DNA from: an uncultured Oscillospiraceae bacterium
GTDB taxonomy: Bacteria; Bacillota; Clostridia; Oscillospirales; Acutalibacteraceae
Direction: 5' to 3'
DNA length: 14,277 nt
NCBI GenBank assembly: GCA_900539165.1
Contig: UQAZ01000029.1
Location: 1-14,277, forward strand
In this document: positions 5,711 to 13,680 of the stretch, in pieces
How positions within the stretch are numbered: the stretch's first letter is position 1
Layout: each line of letters starts with the position of its first letter
Translations under genes and position numbers: made by a program
Notes under the pieces: model-generated
Told to the model about the DNA's origin: nothing
The model's input: the letters and a program-made list of their open reading frames with translations, nothing else
Database searches by the model: none

Positions 5711-8700
5711 ATGCCAAAGCGTACAGATATACATAAGGTGCTTGTTATAGGCTCAGGTCCTATTGTTATCGGACAGGCTGCCGAATTTGATTATAGCGGT
5801 ACACAGGCTTGTCTCGCACTTCGTGAGGAGGGCTATGAGGTTGTATTGATTAACTCAAACCCTGCCACAATTATGACAGATACAGACATTGCGGATAAGG
5901 TATATATGGAGCCTCTCACACTTGAATATGTGGCTCGTATTATCCGTCACGAAAGACCTGACGCTATTCTTCCGTCACTCGGCGGACAAACAGGTCTTAA
6001 TCTTGCTGTTCAGCTTGCTAAAAAAGGCGTTCTTGAAGAATGTGATGTAGAAATACTCGGTACTTCCTTTGAGGCTATCGAAAGAGCAGAGGACAGAGAA
6101 CTGTTTAAGGATTTGTGCGAAAGCTTAAATGAGCCTGTTCTTCCGTCAGAAATTGCCAATACTCTGGAAGAAGGCCTAAAAGCCGCTTCGGATATAGGCT
6201 ATCCTGTTGTTCTTCGTCCTGCGTTTACTCTCGGCGGTACAGGCGGCGGCTTTGCCGATGACGAAAAGGAATGCGAGATTATGCTTAAAAACGCTCTTGC
6301 GTTGTCTCCTGTTCATCAGGTTCTTGTTGAAAAATCAATTAAGGGATATAAGGAAATCGAATATGAAGTAATGCGTGACGCTAACGATACCGCAATTACT
6401 ATTTGTAATATGGAAAACCTTGACCCTGTCGGCATTCATACAGGCGACAGCGTTGTTGTTGCACCGTCACAGACCTTGACTAATAAAGAATATCAAATGC
6501 TCCGTGACAGCGCACTTAAAATTATTCGTGAACTTAAAATAGAGGGTGGCTGTAATGTTCAGTTTGCACTTGACCCTCTTTCATTCCAATATTATCTTAT
6601 CGAGGTTAATCCTCGTGTTTCGAGATCGTCTGCTCTCGCTTCAAAAGCTTCGGGCTATCCAATCGCACGAGTATCTGCAAAAATCAGCGTAGGTATGCAC
6701 CTTGACGAAATTCCGATTGCAAATACACCTGCTTCTTTTGAGCCTACACTCGATTATATTGTTACAAAAATTCCTCGTTTTCCGTTTGATAAATTTACAG
6801 ACGCAAATAACTCGCTCAATACCCAAATGAAGGCTACGGGTGAGGTTATGGCCATAGGCAGAACATTTGAGGAATCACTGCTTAAAGCTGTTCGTTCGCT
6901 CGAAACCGGTGTAAATCATATTTATGACAAAAAGTTTGATACATATACTTACGATGAGTTGATGGATTATATTAAAATCGGAACAGATGACAGACTCTAT
7001 GCTATCGCAGAGCTTCTTTATCACGGCGCCGATATAAATATGATTTATGACAATACAAAAATTGATATGTTCTTCCTTCAAAAGATTAAGCACATAGTTG
7101 ACTTTGAAGAAGAAATCAAAGCAAATGTCGGTGATTTTTCTATCCTGAAAGAAGCTAAAAGAATGGGCATTTCCGATAAGTATATTGCTCGTCTTTGGAA
7201 GATGACCGAAAACGAAGTGTATAATATCCGTAAGGAAAATAAGCTCTTCCCGGTTTACAAGATGATTGATACCTGTGCAAGCGAGTTTGACTCGTATGTA
7301 CCGTATTTCTACTCAACATATGAGCAGGAAAATGAGTCTGTCGTAAGCGATAAGAAGAAAATTATTGTTCTTGGCTCAGGTCCTATCCGTATCGGTCAGG
7401 GTGTAGAGTTTGACTATTCTACCGTTCACGCTATTTGGTCTATTCGTGAGGCAGGATATGAAGCAATAGTTATAAATAATAACCCTGAAACAGTTTCTAC
7501 CGATTATACAACATCAGATAAGCTTTATTTTGAACCGCTTACCGTTGAGGATGTTATGAATGTAATCGAACTTGAAAAGCCTCTCGGGATTGTTGTATCA
7601 CTCGGCGGACAGACAGCAATTAACCTTGCTGCTCCTCTTGACGCTTTAGGTGTTCCGATTATCGGCACAGATGTTGACGCTATCGACAGAGCAGAAAACA
7701 GAGATTCGTTTGAAAAGGTTATGATTGAGCTTGGTATTCCACAGCCAAAGGGTGAGGCTGTTACCGATATAGAGGAAGGCGTTAAGGTCGCCGAAGAAAT
7801 CGGTTATCCTGTGCTTGTTCGTCCTTCTTTCGTTCTCGGCGGCAGAGCTATGCAGATTGTTGCTAACGAGGAATCGCTCAGACATTATCTTCAAACAGCA
7901 GTTGAAATTAATACTGAACAGCCTGTACTTGTTGATAAGTACATTATGGGTAAGGAACTCGAAATTGACGCTATCTGTGACGGCGAGGATGTTTACATTC
8001 CGGGCATTATGGAACATGTTGAGAGAACAGGTGTTCACTCAGGTGACAGTATTTCCGTATATCCTACATTCTCCGTATCACAGAGAGTAAAGGACCAAAT
8101 TATTGATTACACCGTTAAGCTCGGTAAGGCTATCGGCATAATAGGTCTTTTCAATATCCAATTTATTGCCGATGAGAAAGATGATGTATATGTTATCGAG
8201 GTAAATCCTCGTTCATCCCGTACAGTACCGTTCCTTTCAAAAGCAACGAATGTTTCTATGGCTCACATTGCAACTCAGGTTATTCTCGGACACAGCTTAA
8301 AGGAACAGGGTATTACGCAGGTTTATCAGCCTGAAATGAAGCGTTGGTATGTTAAAGCACCTGCTTTCTCGTTCAGTAAGTTAAAGGGAATGGATACTTA
8401 TCTTTCACCTGAAATGAAGTCTACGGGTGAGGCTATCGGATATGATAACTCTCTCACAAGAGCATTGTATAAGGCAATTCAGGCGTCAGGTATGAATGTT
8501 GCAAACTACGGTACGGTTCTTGTAACGGTAGCAGACCAGGATAAGCCAAGAGCGCTCCCGCTTATTAAGAGATTTTACGACCTCGGATTTAATATTGAGG
8601 CTACCGACGGTACTGCAAAGTATCTCAAGGAGCATAATATCAGAACAAGAGTACGCCGTAAGCTCACCGCAGACGACAGTGACGAAATCCTTATGGCTTT

Positions 8701-8902
8701 GCGACAGGGACATATTGCTTATGTTATTAATACTATTGACATTAACGCAGGCGACAGCCATTCTGACGGCTCTGAAATTCGCCGTGCGGCAGTAGATAAT
8801 AATGTTACTATGTTTACTTCTCTTGATACAGTTAAGGTGTTGCTCGATGTTCTTGAGGAAATTACTATTGGTGTATCTACTATTGATGCAGACAAGGAAT
8901 AA
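5711..8902 (+). CDS. carB: Carbamoyl-phosphate synthase large subunit
   Basis: A full-length 1063-residue synthetase that makes carbamoyl phosphate from ammonia, bicarbonate and two ATP. The internal duplication is plain. The first half opens with GSGPIVIGQAAEFDYSG and has the ATP-grasp block RPAFTLGGTGGGFA near residue 168 and EVNPRVSRSSALASK. The second half opens with GSGPIRIGQGVEFDYS near residue 555 and has RPSFVLGGRAM near 704 and EVNPRSSRTVPFLSK. An oligomerisation segment lies between (~400-550). The C-terminal ~130 residues form the MGS-type allosteric domain, with ATDGTAKYL and INT, where UMP and other effectors bind in family members. The start ATG 5711 lies 1 nt after the carA stop, with AAGGAGG inside carA. 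It is the longest gene of the operon; no frameshift was seen. Feedback by UMP is inferred from the domain, not shown. Confidence 0.98.
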   Translation: MPKRTDIHKVLVIGSGPIVIGQAAEFDYSGTQACLALREEGYEVVLINSNPATIMTDTDIADKVYMEPLTLEYVARIIRHERPDAILPSLGGQTGLNLAVQLAKKGVLEECDVEILGTSFEAIERAEDRELFKDLCESLNEPVLPSEIANTLEEGLKAASDIGYPVVLRPAFTLGGTGGGFADDEKECEIMLKNALALSPVHQVLVEKSIKGYKEIEYEVMRDANDTAITICNMENLDPVGIHTGDSVVVAPSQTLTNKEYQMLRDSALKIIRELKIEGGCNVQFALDPLSFQYYLIEVNPRVSRSSALASKASGYPIARVSAKISVGMHLDEIPIANTPASFEPTLDYIVTKIPRFPFDKFTDANNSLNTQMKATGEVMAIGRTFEESLLKAVRSLETGVNHIYDKKFDTYTYDELMDYIKIGTDDRLYAIAELLYHGADINMIYDNTKIDMFFLQKIKHIVDFEEEIKANVGDFSILKEAKRMGISDKYIARLWKMTENEVYNIRKENKLFPVYKMIDTCASEFDSYVPYFYSTYEQENESVVSDKKKIIVLGSGPIRIGQGVEFDYSTVHAIWSIREAGYEAIVINNNPETVSTDYTTSDKLYFEPLTVEDVMNVIELEKPLGIVVSLGGQTAINLAAPLDALGVPIIGTDVDAIDRAENRDSFEKVMIELGIPQPKGEAVTDIEEGVKVAEEIGYPVLVRPSFVLGGRAMQIVANEESLRHYLQTAVEINTEQPVLVDKYIMGKELEIDAICDGEDVYIPGIMEHVERTGVHSGDSISVYPTFSVSQRVKDQIIDYTVKLGKAIGIIGLFNIQFIADEKDDVYVIEVNPRSSRTVPFLSKATNVSMAHIATQVILGHSLKEQGITQVYQPEMKRWYVKAPAFSFSKLKGMDTYLSPEMKSTGEAIGYDNSLTRALYKAIQASGMNVANYGTVLVTVADQDKPRALPLIKRFYDLGFNIEATDGTAKYLKEHNIRTRVRRKLTADDSDEILMALRQGHIAYVINTIDINAGDSHSDGSEIRRAAVDNNVTMFTSLDTVKVLLDVLEEITIGVSTIDADKE

Positions 8903-8904
8903 TT

Positions 8905-9636
8905 ATGTATAAACAAAATAAGTATAATGTTTTGTCAAATACTCCTTTAACAAAGGATGTATATAAAATGGTTCTCGGTGGTGATACTCAGTATATCACC
9001 GCCCCGGGACAGTTTATAAATATACAGCTCGACGGTAGATTTCTTCGCAGACCTATTTCGGTTTGCGACTATGACGGCGAATGTATTACAATTATATATA
9101 AGGTTGTCGGAACAGGCACACAGCAAATGTCCGAAATGAGCGAAGGCGCTGTTTTGGATGTCCTCACAGGCTTGGGTAACGGATATGATATATCTAAGTC
9201 AACAAAACCGCTTTTAATCGGAGGCGGTGTTGGTGTTCCGCCTATGTATAATTTGGCTAAAGCTCTTATTGCAAACGGTCAAAAGCCGACTGTTGTTCTT
9301 GGATTCAATACTAAGGACGAGGTTTTCTATGAGGACGAGTTCAATTCGCTCGGTTGCTCAACGCTTGTCACAACAGTTGACGGCAGTTATGGTATTAAGG
9401 GGTTTGTTACCGACGCTATGGCTGATGTTGATTATGATTACTTTTATACTTGCGGTCCGCTTCCGATGTTTAAGGCAGTTTATAACGCTACCAAAACTTC
9501 TGGACAGTTCAGCTTTGAGGAGCGTATGGGCTGTGGATTTGGTGCTTGTATGGGTTGTTCTTGTAAAACAAAGTACGGCAATAAGCGTATTTGTAAGGAC
9601 GGCCCCATCCTTGTAAAGGAGGAGATTATATGGTAG
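8905..9636 (+). CDS. pyrK: Dihydroorotate dehydrogenase electron-transfer subunit
   Basis: A 243-residue iron-sulfur flavoprotein that carries electrons from PyrD to NAD+. Its ferredoxin-reductase-like fold shows the FAD site FLRRPISV (residues 47-54), the nucleotide-binding LLIGGGVGVPPMYNLAK segment (103-119) and YTCGPLPM (181-188). The [2Fe-2S] ligands C210, C215, C218 and C230 in a C-x4-C-x2-C-x11-C pattern fit the PyrK family. Start ATG 8905 with AAGGA six nt upstream, two nt after carB. It overlaps pyrD by 7 nt, as expected for two subunits of one complex. Its presence shows the NAD-dependent class 1B enzyme, common in anaerobic Firmicutes, rather than the quinone- or fumarate-linked types. 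Confidence 0.96.
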   Translation: MYKQNKYNVLSNTPLTKDVYKMVLGGDTQYITAPGQFINIQLDGRFLRRPISVCDYDGECITIIYKVVGTGTQQMSEMSEGAVLDVLTGLGNGYDISKSTKPLLIGGGVGVPPMYNLAKALIANGQKPTVVLGFNTKDEVFYEDEFNSLGCSTLVTTVDGSYGIKGFVTDAMADVDYDYFYTCGPLPMFKAVYNATKTSGQFSFEERMGCGFGACMGCSCKTKYGNKRICKDGPILVKEEIIW

Positions 9637-10541
9637 ATTTGTCCGTAAATCTTGCAGGAATGCAAATGGATAATCCGATAGTCCCTGCATCAGGTACCTT
9701 TGGCTTTGGAAATGAATTTAAGGATTTTTATGATATTAACATTCTCGGTTCGTTTTCATTCAAGGGAACAACAAAGGATGCAAGGTTCGGTAATCCCACT
9801 CCGAGAATTGCAGAATGTAAAAACGGTATGATTAACGCAGTCGGTTTGCAAAATCCGGGTGTGCATCACGTAATTGAACACGAATTGCCCGATATGAAAA
9901 AATATTTTCATAAGAAGGTTATTGCCAATGTGTCAGGCTTTAGCGTGGAAGATTACGCTTATACCTGTGAGCTTCTTGATAAAGAGGAGCAGGTCGGCAT
10001 TTTAGAGGTTAATGTTTCTTGCCCTAATGTTCACGGAGGAGGAATGTCGTTCGGCACATCTCCCGAAGCGGCGGCAGAGGTTACAAGAGCAGTTAAGGCT
10101 GTTACAACTAAACCTGTGTTTATCAAGCTTTCGCCTAATGTAACCGATATTGTTGCTATTGCCAAAGCTTGTGAAGAAGCAGGCGCAGACGGTATCTGTC
10201 TTGTTAATACATTGCTTGGTATGCGTGTGGATATTAAACGCAGACAGCCTGTTATAGCTAATAAAATGGGTGGTTTCAGCGGTGATGCTATTTTTCCTGT
10301 CGCAGTCAGAATGGTGTATCAGGTTTCTAAGGCTTGTAATATACCGGTTATGGGCTGTGGTGGTGTAAGCTCGGCTTGTGATGTTATCGAAATGATGATG
10401 GCGGGTGCAACAGCCGTACAGGTCGGTGCCGCAAATCTTGTTAATCCTTATGTGTGTAAGGAGATTATCGAACAGCTTCCTGTCGAATGCGAGAAGCTCG
10501 GAATCGAAAAATTAAGTGATATTATAGGAGTGATTGATTAA
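9630..10541 (+). CDS. pyrD: Dihydroorotate dehydrogenase (class 1B), catalytic subunit
   Basis: A 303-residue FMN enzyme that oxidises dihydroorotate to orotate in the cytoplasm, working as a heterotetramer with PyrK. The TIM-barrel landmarks are PASGTFGFG (residues 19-27), KGTT with NPTPR (near 45-59), INAVGLQNPG (68-77) and NVSCPNVHGGG (128-138), where C131 is the catalytic base, the class 1 hallmark (class 2 uses Ser). FMN phosphate-binding strands follow as CGGVSSACD and AVQVGAANL. ATG 9630 overlaps the last 7 nt of pyrK and has AAAGGAGGA in the pyrK tail. The stop TAA shares its final A with the ATG of pyrF. Confidence 0.97.
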   Translation: MVDLSVNLAGMQMDNPIVPASGTFGFGNEFKDFYDINILGSFSFKGTTKDARFGNPTPRIAECKNGMINAVGLQNPGVHHVIEHELPDMKKYFHKKVIANVSGFSVEDYAYTCELLDKEEQVGILEVNVSCPNVHGGGMSFGTSPEAAAEVTRAVKAVTTKPVFIKLSPNVTDIVAIAKACEEAGADGICLVNTLLGMRVDIKRRQPVIANKMGGFSGDAIFPVAVRMVYQVSKACNIPVMGCGGVSSACDVIEMMMAGATAVQVGAANLVNPYVCKEIIEQLPVECEKLGIEKLSDIIGVID

Positions 10542-11239
10542 TGGGAAAAGATGTAATTATTGCTTGTGACTTTGCAAGTGCAGAGGACACCTTTAGATTT
10601 CTTGATAGATTCACCGAAGAAAAGCCTTTTGTTAAAATCGGTATGGAACTTTTTTATGCCGAGGGTCCTTCAATCGTTAAGGAAATCAAGCGCAGAGGGC
10701 ATAAAATTTTCCTCGACTTGAAGCTTCACGATATTCCAAATACCGTAAAAAAATCAATGGCTGTGCTTTCAAAGCTTGATGTTGATATGACAAATCTTCA
10801 TGCAGCAGGAACTATTGATATGATGAAGGCTGCTCTTGAGGGACTTACAAGAGAGGACGGTACACGACCGATTTTGATTGCCGTTACTCAGCTTACTTCA
10901 ACAAGCGAGGAGCGTATGCAAAATGAGCTTCTCATTAATGCGTCAATCAATGATACTATCGTTAAATATGCTCAAAACGCTAAAACAGCAGGTCTTGACG
11001 GTGTAGTTTGCTCACCGCTTGAGGCAGGAATGGTTAAGCAGGCTTGCTCCGATAGTTTTATTACCGTGACACCGGGCGTACGCTTTGCTGACGGTGAGGT
11101 TGGTGACCAGGTTAGAGTTACCACACCTGAAAAAGCAAAGGAAATCGGCTCGGATTACATTGTTGTCGGCAGACCTATTACTCAGGCTGATGACCCTGTT
11201 GGTGCATACAGAAGATGCTGTAAGGAATTTATCGGCTGA
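10541..11239 (+). CDS. pyrF: Orotidine 5'-phosphate decarboxylase
   Basis: A 232-residue enzyme that removes CO2 from OMP to give UMP, the last step of the pathway. The catalytic lysine-aspartate network is complete: D10 and K32 in the first strands, and DLKLHDIPNT with D59, K61 and D64. TPGVRFADGEVGDQVR and the phosphate-binding VVGRPIT close the barrel. The length is usual for the short bacterial (group I) family rather than the ~280-residue mycobacterial type. Start ATG 10541 shares one base with the pyrD stop (TAATG), a classic translational coupling; GGAG lies at 10527-10530. A 19-nt gap separates it from pyrE. Confidence 0.97.
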   Translation: MGKDVIIACDFASAEDTFRFLDRFTEEKPFVKIGMELFYAEGPSIVKEIKRRGHKIFLDLKLHDIPNTVKKSMAVLSKLDVDMTNLHAAGTIDMMKAALEGLTREDGTRPILIAVTQLTSTSEERMQNELLINASINDTIVKYAQNAKTAGLDGVVCSPLEAGMVKQACSDSFITVTPGVRFADGEVGDQVRVTTPEKAKEIGSDYIVVGRPITQADDPVGAYRRCCKEFIG

Positions 11240-11258
11240 TATAGATAAGGAGAAAAAT

Positions 11259-11915
11259 ATGGAATCATATAAGAGAGAATTTATTGAATTTTTAGAGAGC
11301 GCAGGCGTGCTTAAATTCGGAGATTTCACAGCTAAAAGCGGTAGAAAAATCCCTTACTTTATTAACGCAGGCGAGATTAAAACAGGCGAGCAGATTAAAA
11401 CCCTCGGTCAGTTTTACGCTAAGGCTTATTTTGAGAAAATCGGAAATAAGAAAGCCGTTCTTTACGGTCCTGCATATAAGGGCATTCCGATTGCTGTATC
11501 TGTAAGTGTTGCGCTTGCCGATAACAGTCTTGATGTTCCGTTCTTCTTTAACAGAAAGGAAGAAAAGGACCACGGCGAGGGCGGTGTTTTCGTAGGATAC
11601 AAGCCTCAGCAGGGCGAGGAAATCGTTATTGTTGAGGATGTTATTACAGCAGGTACGGCAATTCGTGAGAGTATGGCTGTTCTTTCAAAAATTGAGGGTA
11701 CAAGAGTTGCCGCTACATTTGTTATGGTAGACCGTAAGGAAAAGGGTCAGGGCGAAAAGTCCGCTATGGCTGAAGTTGCCGATGAGTACGGATTCCCTGT
11801 ATATTCGGTAGTTGATGTTTACGATATTATTGAATATCTTGAGCAGGATGAGGCTAACGCCGAGAATGTTCAAAGAATTAAAAACTATCTTGCAGTAAAC
11901 GGTGCAAAGGACTAA
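11259..11915 (+). CDS. pyrE: Orotate phosphoribosyltransferase
   Basis: A 218-residue enzyme that joins orotate to PRPP to form OMP, supplying PyrF. The PRPP-binding motif IVIVEDVITAGTAIRE (about residues 122-137, acidic pair E126-D127) is clear. K26 in the FTAKSGRK segment, the YFINAG orotate-binding loop (33-38), GPAYKGIP (70-77) and the flexible lid with NRKEEKDHGEGG (98-109) are the other family blocks. The start was set at ATG 11259, because AAGGAG (11247-11252) sits six nt upstream and homologs begin at this point. The frame is open further left into pyrF but those codons are not family-like. The next gene, pyrB, follows after 22 nt. Confidence 0.96.
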   Translation: MESYKREFIEFLESAGVLKFGDFTAKSGRKIPYFINAGEIKTGEQIKTLGQFYAKAYFEKIGNKKAVLYGPAYKGIPIAVSVSVALADNSLDVPFFFNRKEEKDHGEGGVFVGYKPQQGEEIVIVEDVITAGTAIRESMAVLSKIEGTRVAATFVMVDRKEKGQGEKSAMAEVADEYGFPVYSVVDVYDIIEYLEQDEANAENVQRIKNYLAVNGAKD

Positions 11916-11937
11916 TTTATCTTTGGGAGGTGCTTTT

Positions 11938-12867
11938 ATGCGTCATTTGCTTGATACCACAGATTTATCATTAGAAGAAATTGACGATATGATTGAGCTT
12001 GCAAACGATATTATCGCCAATAAAAAGAAATATGCTCATATTTGTGACGGCAAGAAGCTTGCAACACTTTTTTATGAACCGAGTACAAGAACAAGACTTT
12101 CATTTGAGGCAGCAATGTACGAGCTTGGCGGTAATGTTTTGGGCTTTTCCGAGGCATCGTCATCATCTGTATCTAAAGGCGAGACCGTTGAGGATACCAT
12201 TCGTATAGTTTCAAACTATGCAGATATTATCGCAATGCGTCATCCTTTGGAGGGTGCGCCTCGACTCGCAACGACAAAGTCACTTGTTCCGATTATTAAC
12301 GCAGGCGACGGAGGACATGCACATCCTACACAGACGCTTGCCGACCTTCTCACCATTTACAGAGAAAAGGGAAGACTTTCCGATATTACGGTCGGTCTTT
12401 GCGGTGACCTTAAATTCGGCAGAACCGTTCATTCTCTTATAAAGGCAATGTGCAGATATAAAAATGTTCGTTTCATTTTGATTGCTCCGAATGAGCTTCA
12501 AGTTCCCGATTATATCATTAATGATGTCCTTATTCCAAGCGGTGCGGAATACAAGCAGGTACAAAAGCTTGAAGAAGTTATGAGCGAGCTTGATGTGCTT
12601 TATATGACAAGAATTCAAAGAGAAAGATTTTTCTCAGAAGAGGATTATCAAAAGCATAAGGATGCGTTTATTCTTAATCGTGCAAAGCTTGATGATGCAA
12701 AACAGAGCCTAACTGTTATGCACCCGTTGCCGAGAGTAAATGAAATCTCAACCGATGTTGATGATGACCCTCGTGCAAAGTATTTTGAACAGGCGCTTAA
12801 CGGAAAGTATATTCGTATGGCTTTGATTATTAATTTGTTGAAATGGGGTGGCAATCTTGAATATTGA
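11938..12867 (+). CDS. pyrB: Aspartate carbamoyltransferase, catalytic chain
   Basis: A 309-residue enzyme that combines carbamoyl phosphate with aspartate, the committed step of the pathway. The carbamoyl-phosphate site STRTR (49-53), the mobile loop lysine K80 in SVSKGE, R101 in MRHP, H129 in GGHAHPTQ, and GDLKFGRT with R162 are all present, plus MHPLPR in the aspartate-binding domain. This is the PyrB form that pairs with a regulatory chain; pyrI follows directly and overlaps. The start ATG 11938 has GGGAGG (11925-11930) seven nt upstream; an in-frame codon 36 nt earlier lies in the pyrE tail and lacks support. That the pathway's controlling enzyme is placed near the end of the operon is notable. 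Confidence 0.97.
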   Translation: MRHLLDTTDLSLEEIDDMIELANDIIANKKKYAHICDGKKLATLFYEPSTRTRLSFEAAMYELGGNVLGFSEASSSSVSKGETVEDTIRIVSNYADIIAMRHPLEGAPRLATTKSLVPIINAGDGGHAHPTQTLADLLTIYREKGRLSDITVGLCGDLKFGRTVHSLIKAMCRYKNVRFILIAPNELQVPDYIINDVLIPSGAEYKQVQKLEEVMSELDVLYMTRIQRERFFSEEDYQKHKDAFILNRAKLDDAKQSLTVMHPLPRVNEISTDVDDDPRAKYFEQALNGKYIRMALIINLLKWGGNLEY

Positions 12868-13267
12868 TTCTATCGAAAACGGTTATGTTATTGACCATAT
12901 TCCTGCCGGTGTCGGAATGAAGATTTACAATAATCTTAATCTCGATAGGCTGGACTGTCAGGTTGCTATTATAACTAACGCAAAGAGCAGTAAGAATCGT
13001 GTTAAGGACATTATTAAAATTAATTCTCTTATTGATTTAGACTTTGATGTTGTTGCATTTCTTGCTCCGCAGGCAACCGTTAATGTGATTGAAAACAGTC
13101 AAAGAACTGAAAAGAAAAAGCTTACGCTGCCTCTCGAAATCAAGAATATTGTTAAATGCACTAATCCGAATTGTATCTGTAATAACGAAAATATCGACCA
13201 TATCTTTAAGCTTACCGATACTAACGGCACATACAGATGTATTTATTGCGAAACTGTTGCGCTGTAA
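12848..13267 (+). CDS. pyrI: Aspartate carbamoyltransferase regulatory chain
   Basis: The regulatory subunit binds nucleotides (CTP/UTP, ATP) in its N-terminal domain and contacts PyrB through a C-terminal zinc domain. The N-terminal block SIENGYVIDHIPAG and INSLIDLDFDVVAFLAPQATVNVIEN match the family, and the zinc ligands C104, C109, C131 and C134 are in place (numbering from GTG 12848). The start is uncertain. GTG 12848 gives 139 residues with little ribosome site. TTG 12857 gives 136 residues with GGGGTGG (12845-12851) 5 nt upstream and fits homologs, which start about two residues before NIDSIENG. Either way it overlaps pyrB by 11-20 nt. It allows feedback of pyrimidine nucleotides on the committed step. 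No clear terminator follows. Confidence 0.95.
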   Translation: MAILNIDSIENGYVIDHIPAGVGMKIYNNLNLDRLDCQVAIITNAKSSKNRVKDIIKINSLIDLDFDVVAFLAPQATVNVIENSQRTEKKKLTLPLEIKNIVKCTNPNCICNNENIDHIFKLTDTNGTYRCIYCETVAL

Positions 13268-13292
13268 ATTTTAATAAGTTGATAAATAATTC

Positions 13293-13321
13293 TTGACATA
13301 GCCTGCCTAATTCGTTATAAT
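13293..13321 (+). promoter_or_regulatory. Consensus promoter of the tRNA-Asp/tRNA-Thr unit
   Basis: A perfect -35 TTGACA (13293-13298) and a perfect -10 TATAAT (13316-13321) with a 17-nt spacer, 19 nt before tRNA-Asp. This is as strong as a SigA promoter gets, as often seen for stable RNA. A 9-bp dyad straddles the -10 element. Confidence 0.9.
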
Positions 13322-13332
13322 ACTTAGGCAGG
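13302..13332. repeat. Perfect 9-bp inverted repeat around the -10 of the tRNA promoter
   Basis: CCTGCCTAA (13302-13310) is the exact reverse complement of TTAGGCAGG (13324-13332), with a 13-nt centre that contains the TATAAT. The right arm covers the expected transcription start. It could be an operator, or, seen from the pyr operon, a hairpin ending that transcript, though no T-run follows. Confidence 0.7.
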
Positions 13333-13340
13333 TGAGAAAT

Positions 13341-13417
13341 GGCCCGGTAGTTCAGTTGGTTAGAACGCCAGCCTGTCACGCTGGAGGTCGACGGTTCGAG
13401 CCCGTTCCGGGTCGCCA
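13341..13417 (+). tRNA. tRNA-Asp (anticodon GTC)
   Basis: A 77-nt cloverleaf with encoded CCA. The acceptor stem GGCCCGG pairs with CCGGGTC (one G-U), the discriminator is G at 13414, and CCA is at 13415-13417. The anticodon stem CCAGC/GCTGG holds loop CTGTCAC, giving GTC. The T-loop TTCGAGC is standard. It is transcribed from the promoter just upstream, together with the next tRNA. Confidence 0.97.
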
Positions 13418-13420
13418 TTT

Positions 13421-13496
13421 GCTGATATAGCTCAGTCGGTAGAGTGCATCCTTGGTAAGGATGAGGTCACCGGTTCAAATCCGGTTATCAGCTCCA
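13421..13496 (+). tRNA. tRNA-Thr (anticodon GGT)
   Basis: A 76-nt cloverleaf beginning 3 nt after tRNA-Asp. The acceptor stem GCTGATA pairs with TATCAGC, the discriminator is T at 13493, and CCA is at 13494-13496. The anticodon stem CATCC/GGATG holds loop TTGGTAA, giving GGT. The T-arm CCGG-TTCAAAT-CCGG is standard. Confidence 0.97.
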
Positions 13497-13502
13497 CCTG
13501 TA

Positions 13503-13535
13503 AACCGCTAAACATCAGTGTTTTGGCGGTTTTTT
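13503..13535 (+). terminator. Rho-independent terminator of the tRNA unit
   Basis: The stem AACCGCTAAA (13503-13512) pairs with TTTGGCGGTT (13522-13531) in ten pairs with one T-G, a 9-nt loop, and a T-run to 13535. It begins 6 nt after the tRNA-Thr CCA. Confidence 0.9.
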
Positions 13536-13564
13536 ACTTTTAAGAGAAAAGTTGCAAAACCGAT

Positions 13565-13586
13565 TTTGTGCCACTTTTGTGCCACT
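13565..13586. repeat. Two tandem copies of an 11-bp unit downstream of tRNA-Thr
   Basis: TTTGTGCCACT occurs at 13565-13575 and again, identical and head to tail, at 13576-13586. The position just past a tRNA gene and its terminator suggests an integration-site remnant, possibly of an integrase gene end, but no integrase gene is visible. Otherwise 13536-13620 shows nothing. Confidence 0.55.
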
Positions 13587-13623
13587 CTTTTTTATTTTAT
13601 AATTTGATTAGTGATTTTATACT

Positions 13624-13668
13624 AAAAGAAAAAGAACAGAAAGTTTAACTCTCTGTTCTTTGTTTTTT
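13624..13668. terminator. Bidirectional terminator between the tRNA unit and the minus-strand amidohydrolase
   Basis: A perfect 10-bp stem AAAGAACAGA (13631-13640) with TCTGTTCTTT (13652-13661). On the plus strand it is followed by G and six T (13663-13668). On the minus strand it is followed by a T-rich tract (complement of 13624-13630). It lies 20 nt past the minus-strand stop codon, so its main job is probably to end the amidohydrolase transcript. Confidence 0.8.
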
Positions 13669-13680
13669 GTTGCCATTTGA

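Noticed and set aside
11085..11258. Extended N-terminus of pyrE
   Set aside because: These codons lie over pyrF in another frame and do not look like the family; ATG 11259 has a proper ribosome site.
11902..11937. Extended N-terminus of pyrB
   Set aside because: The GGGAGG at 11925-11930 would be inside the coding region, and it is placed correctly for ATG 11938.
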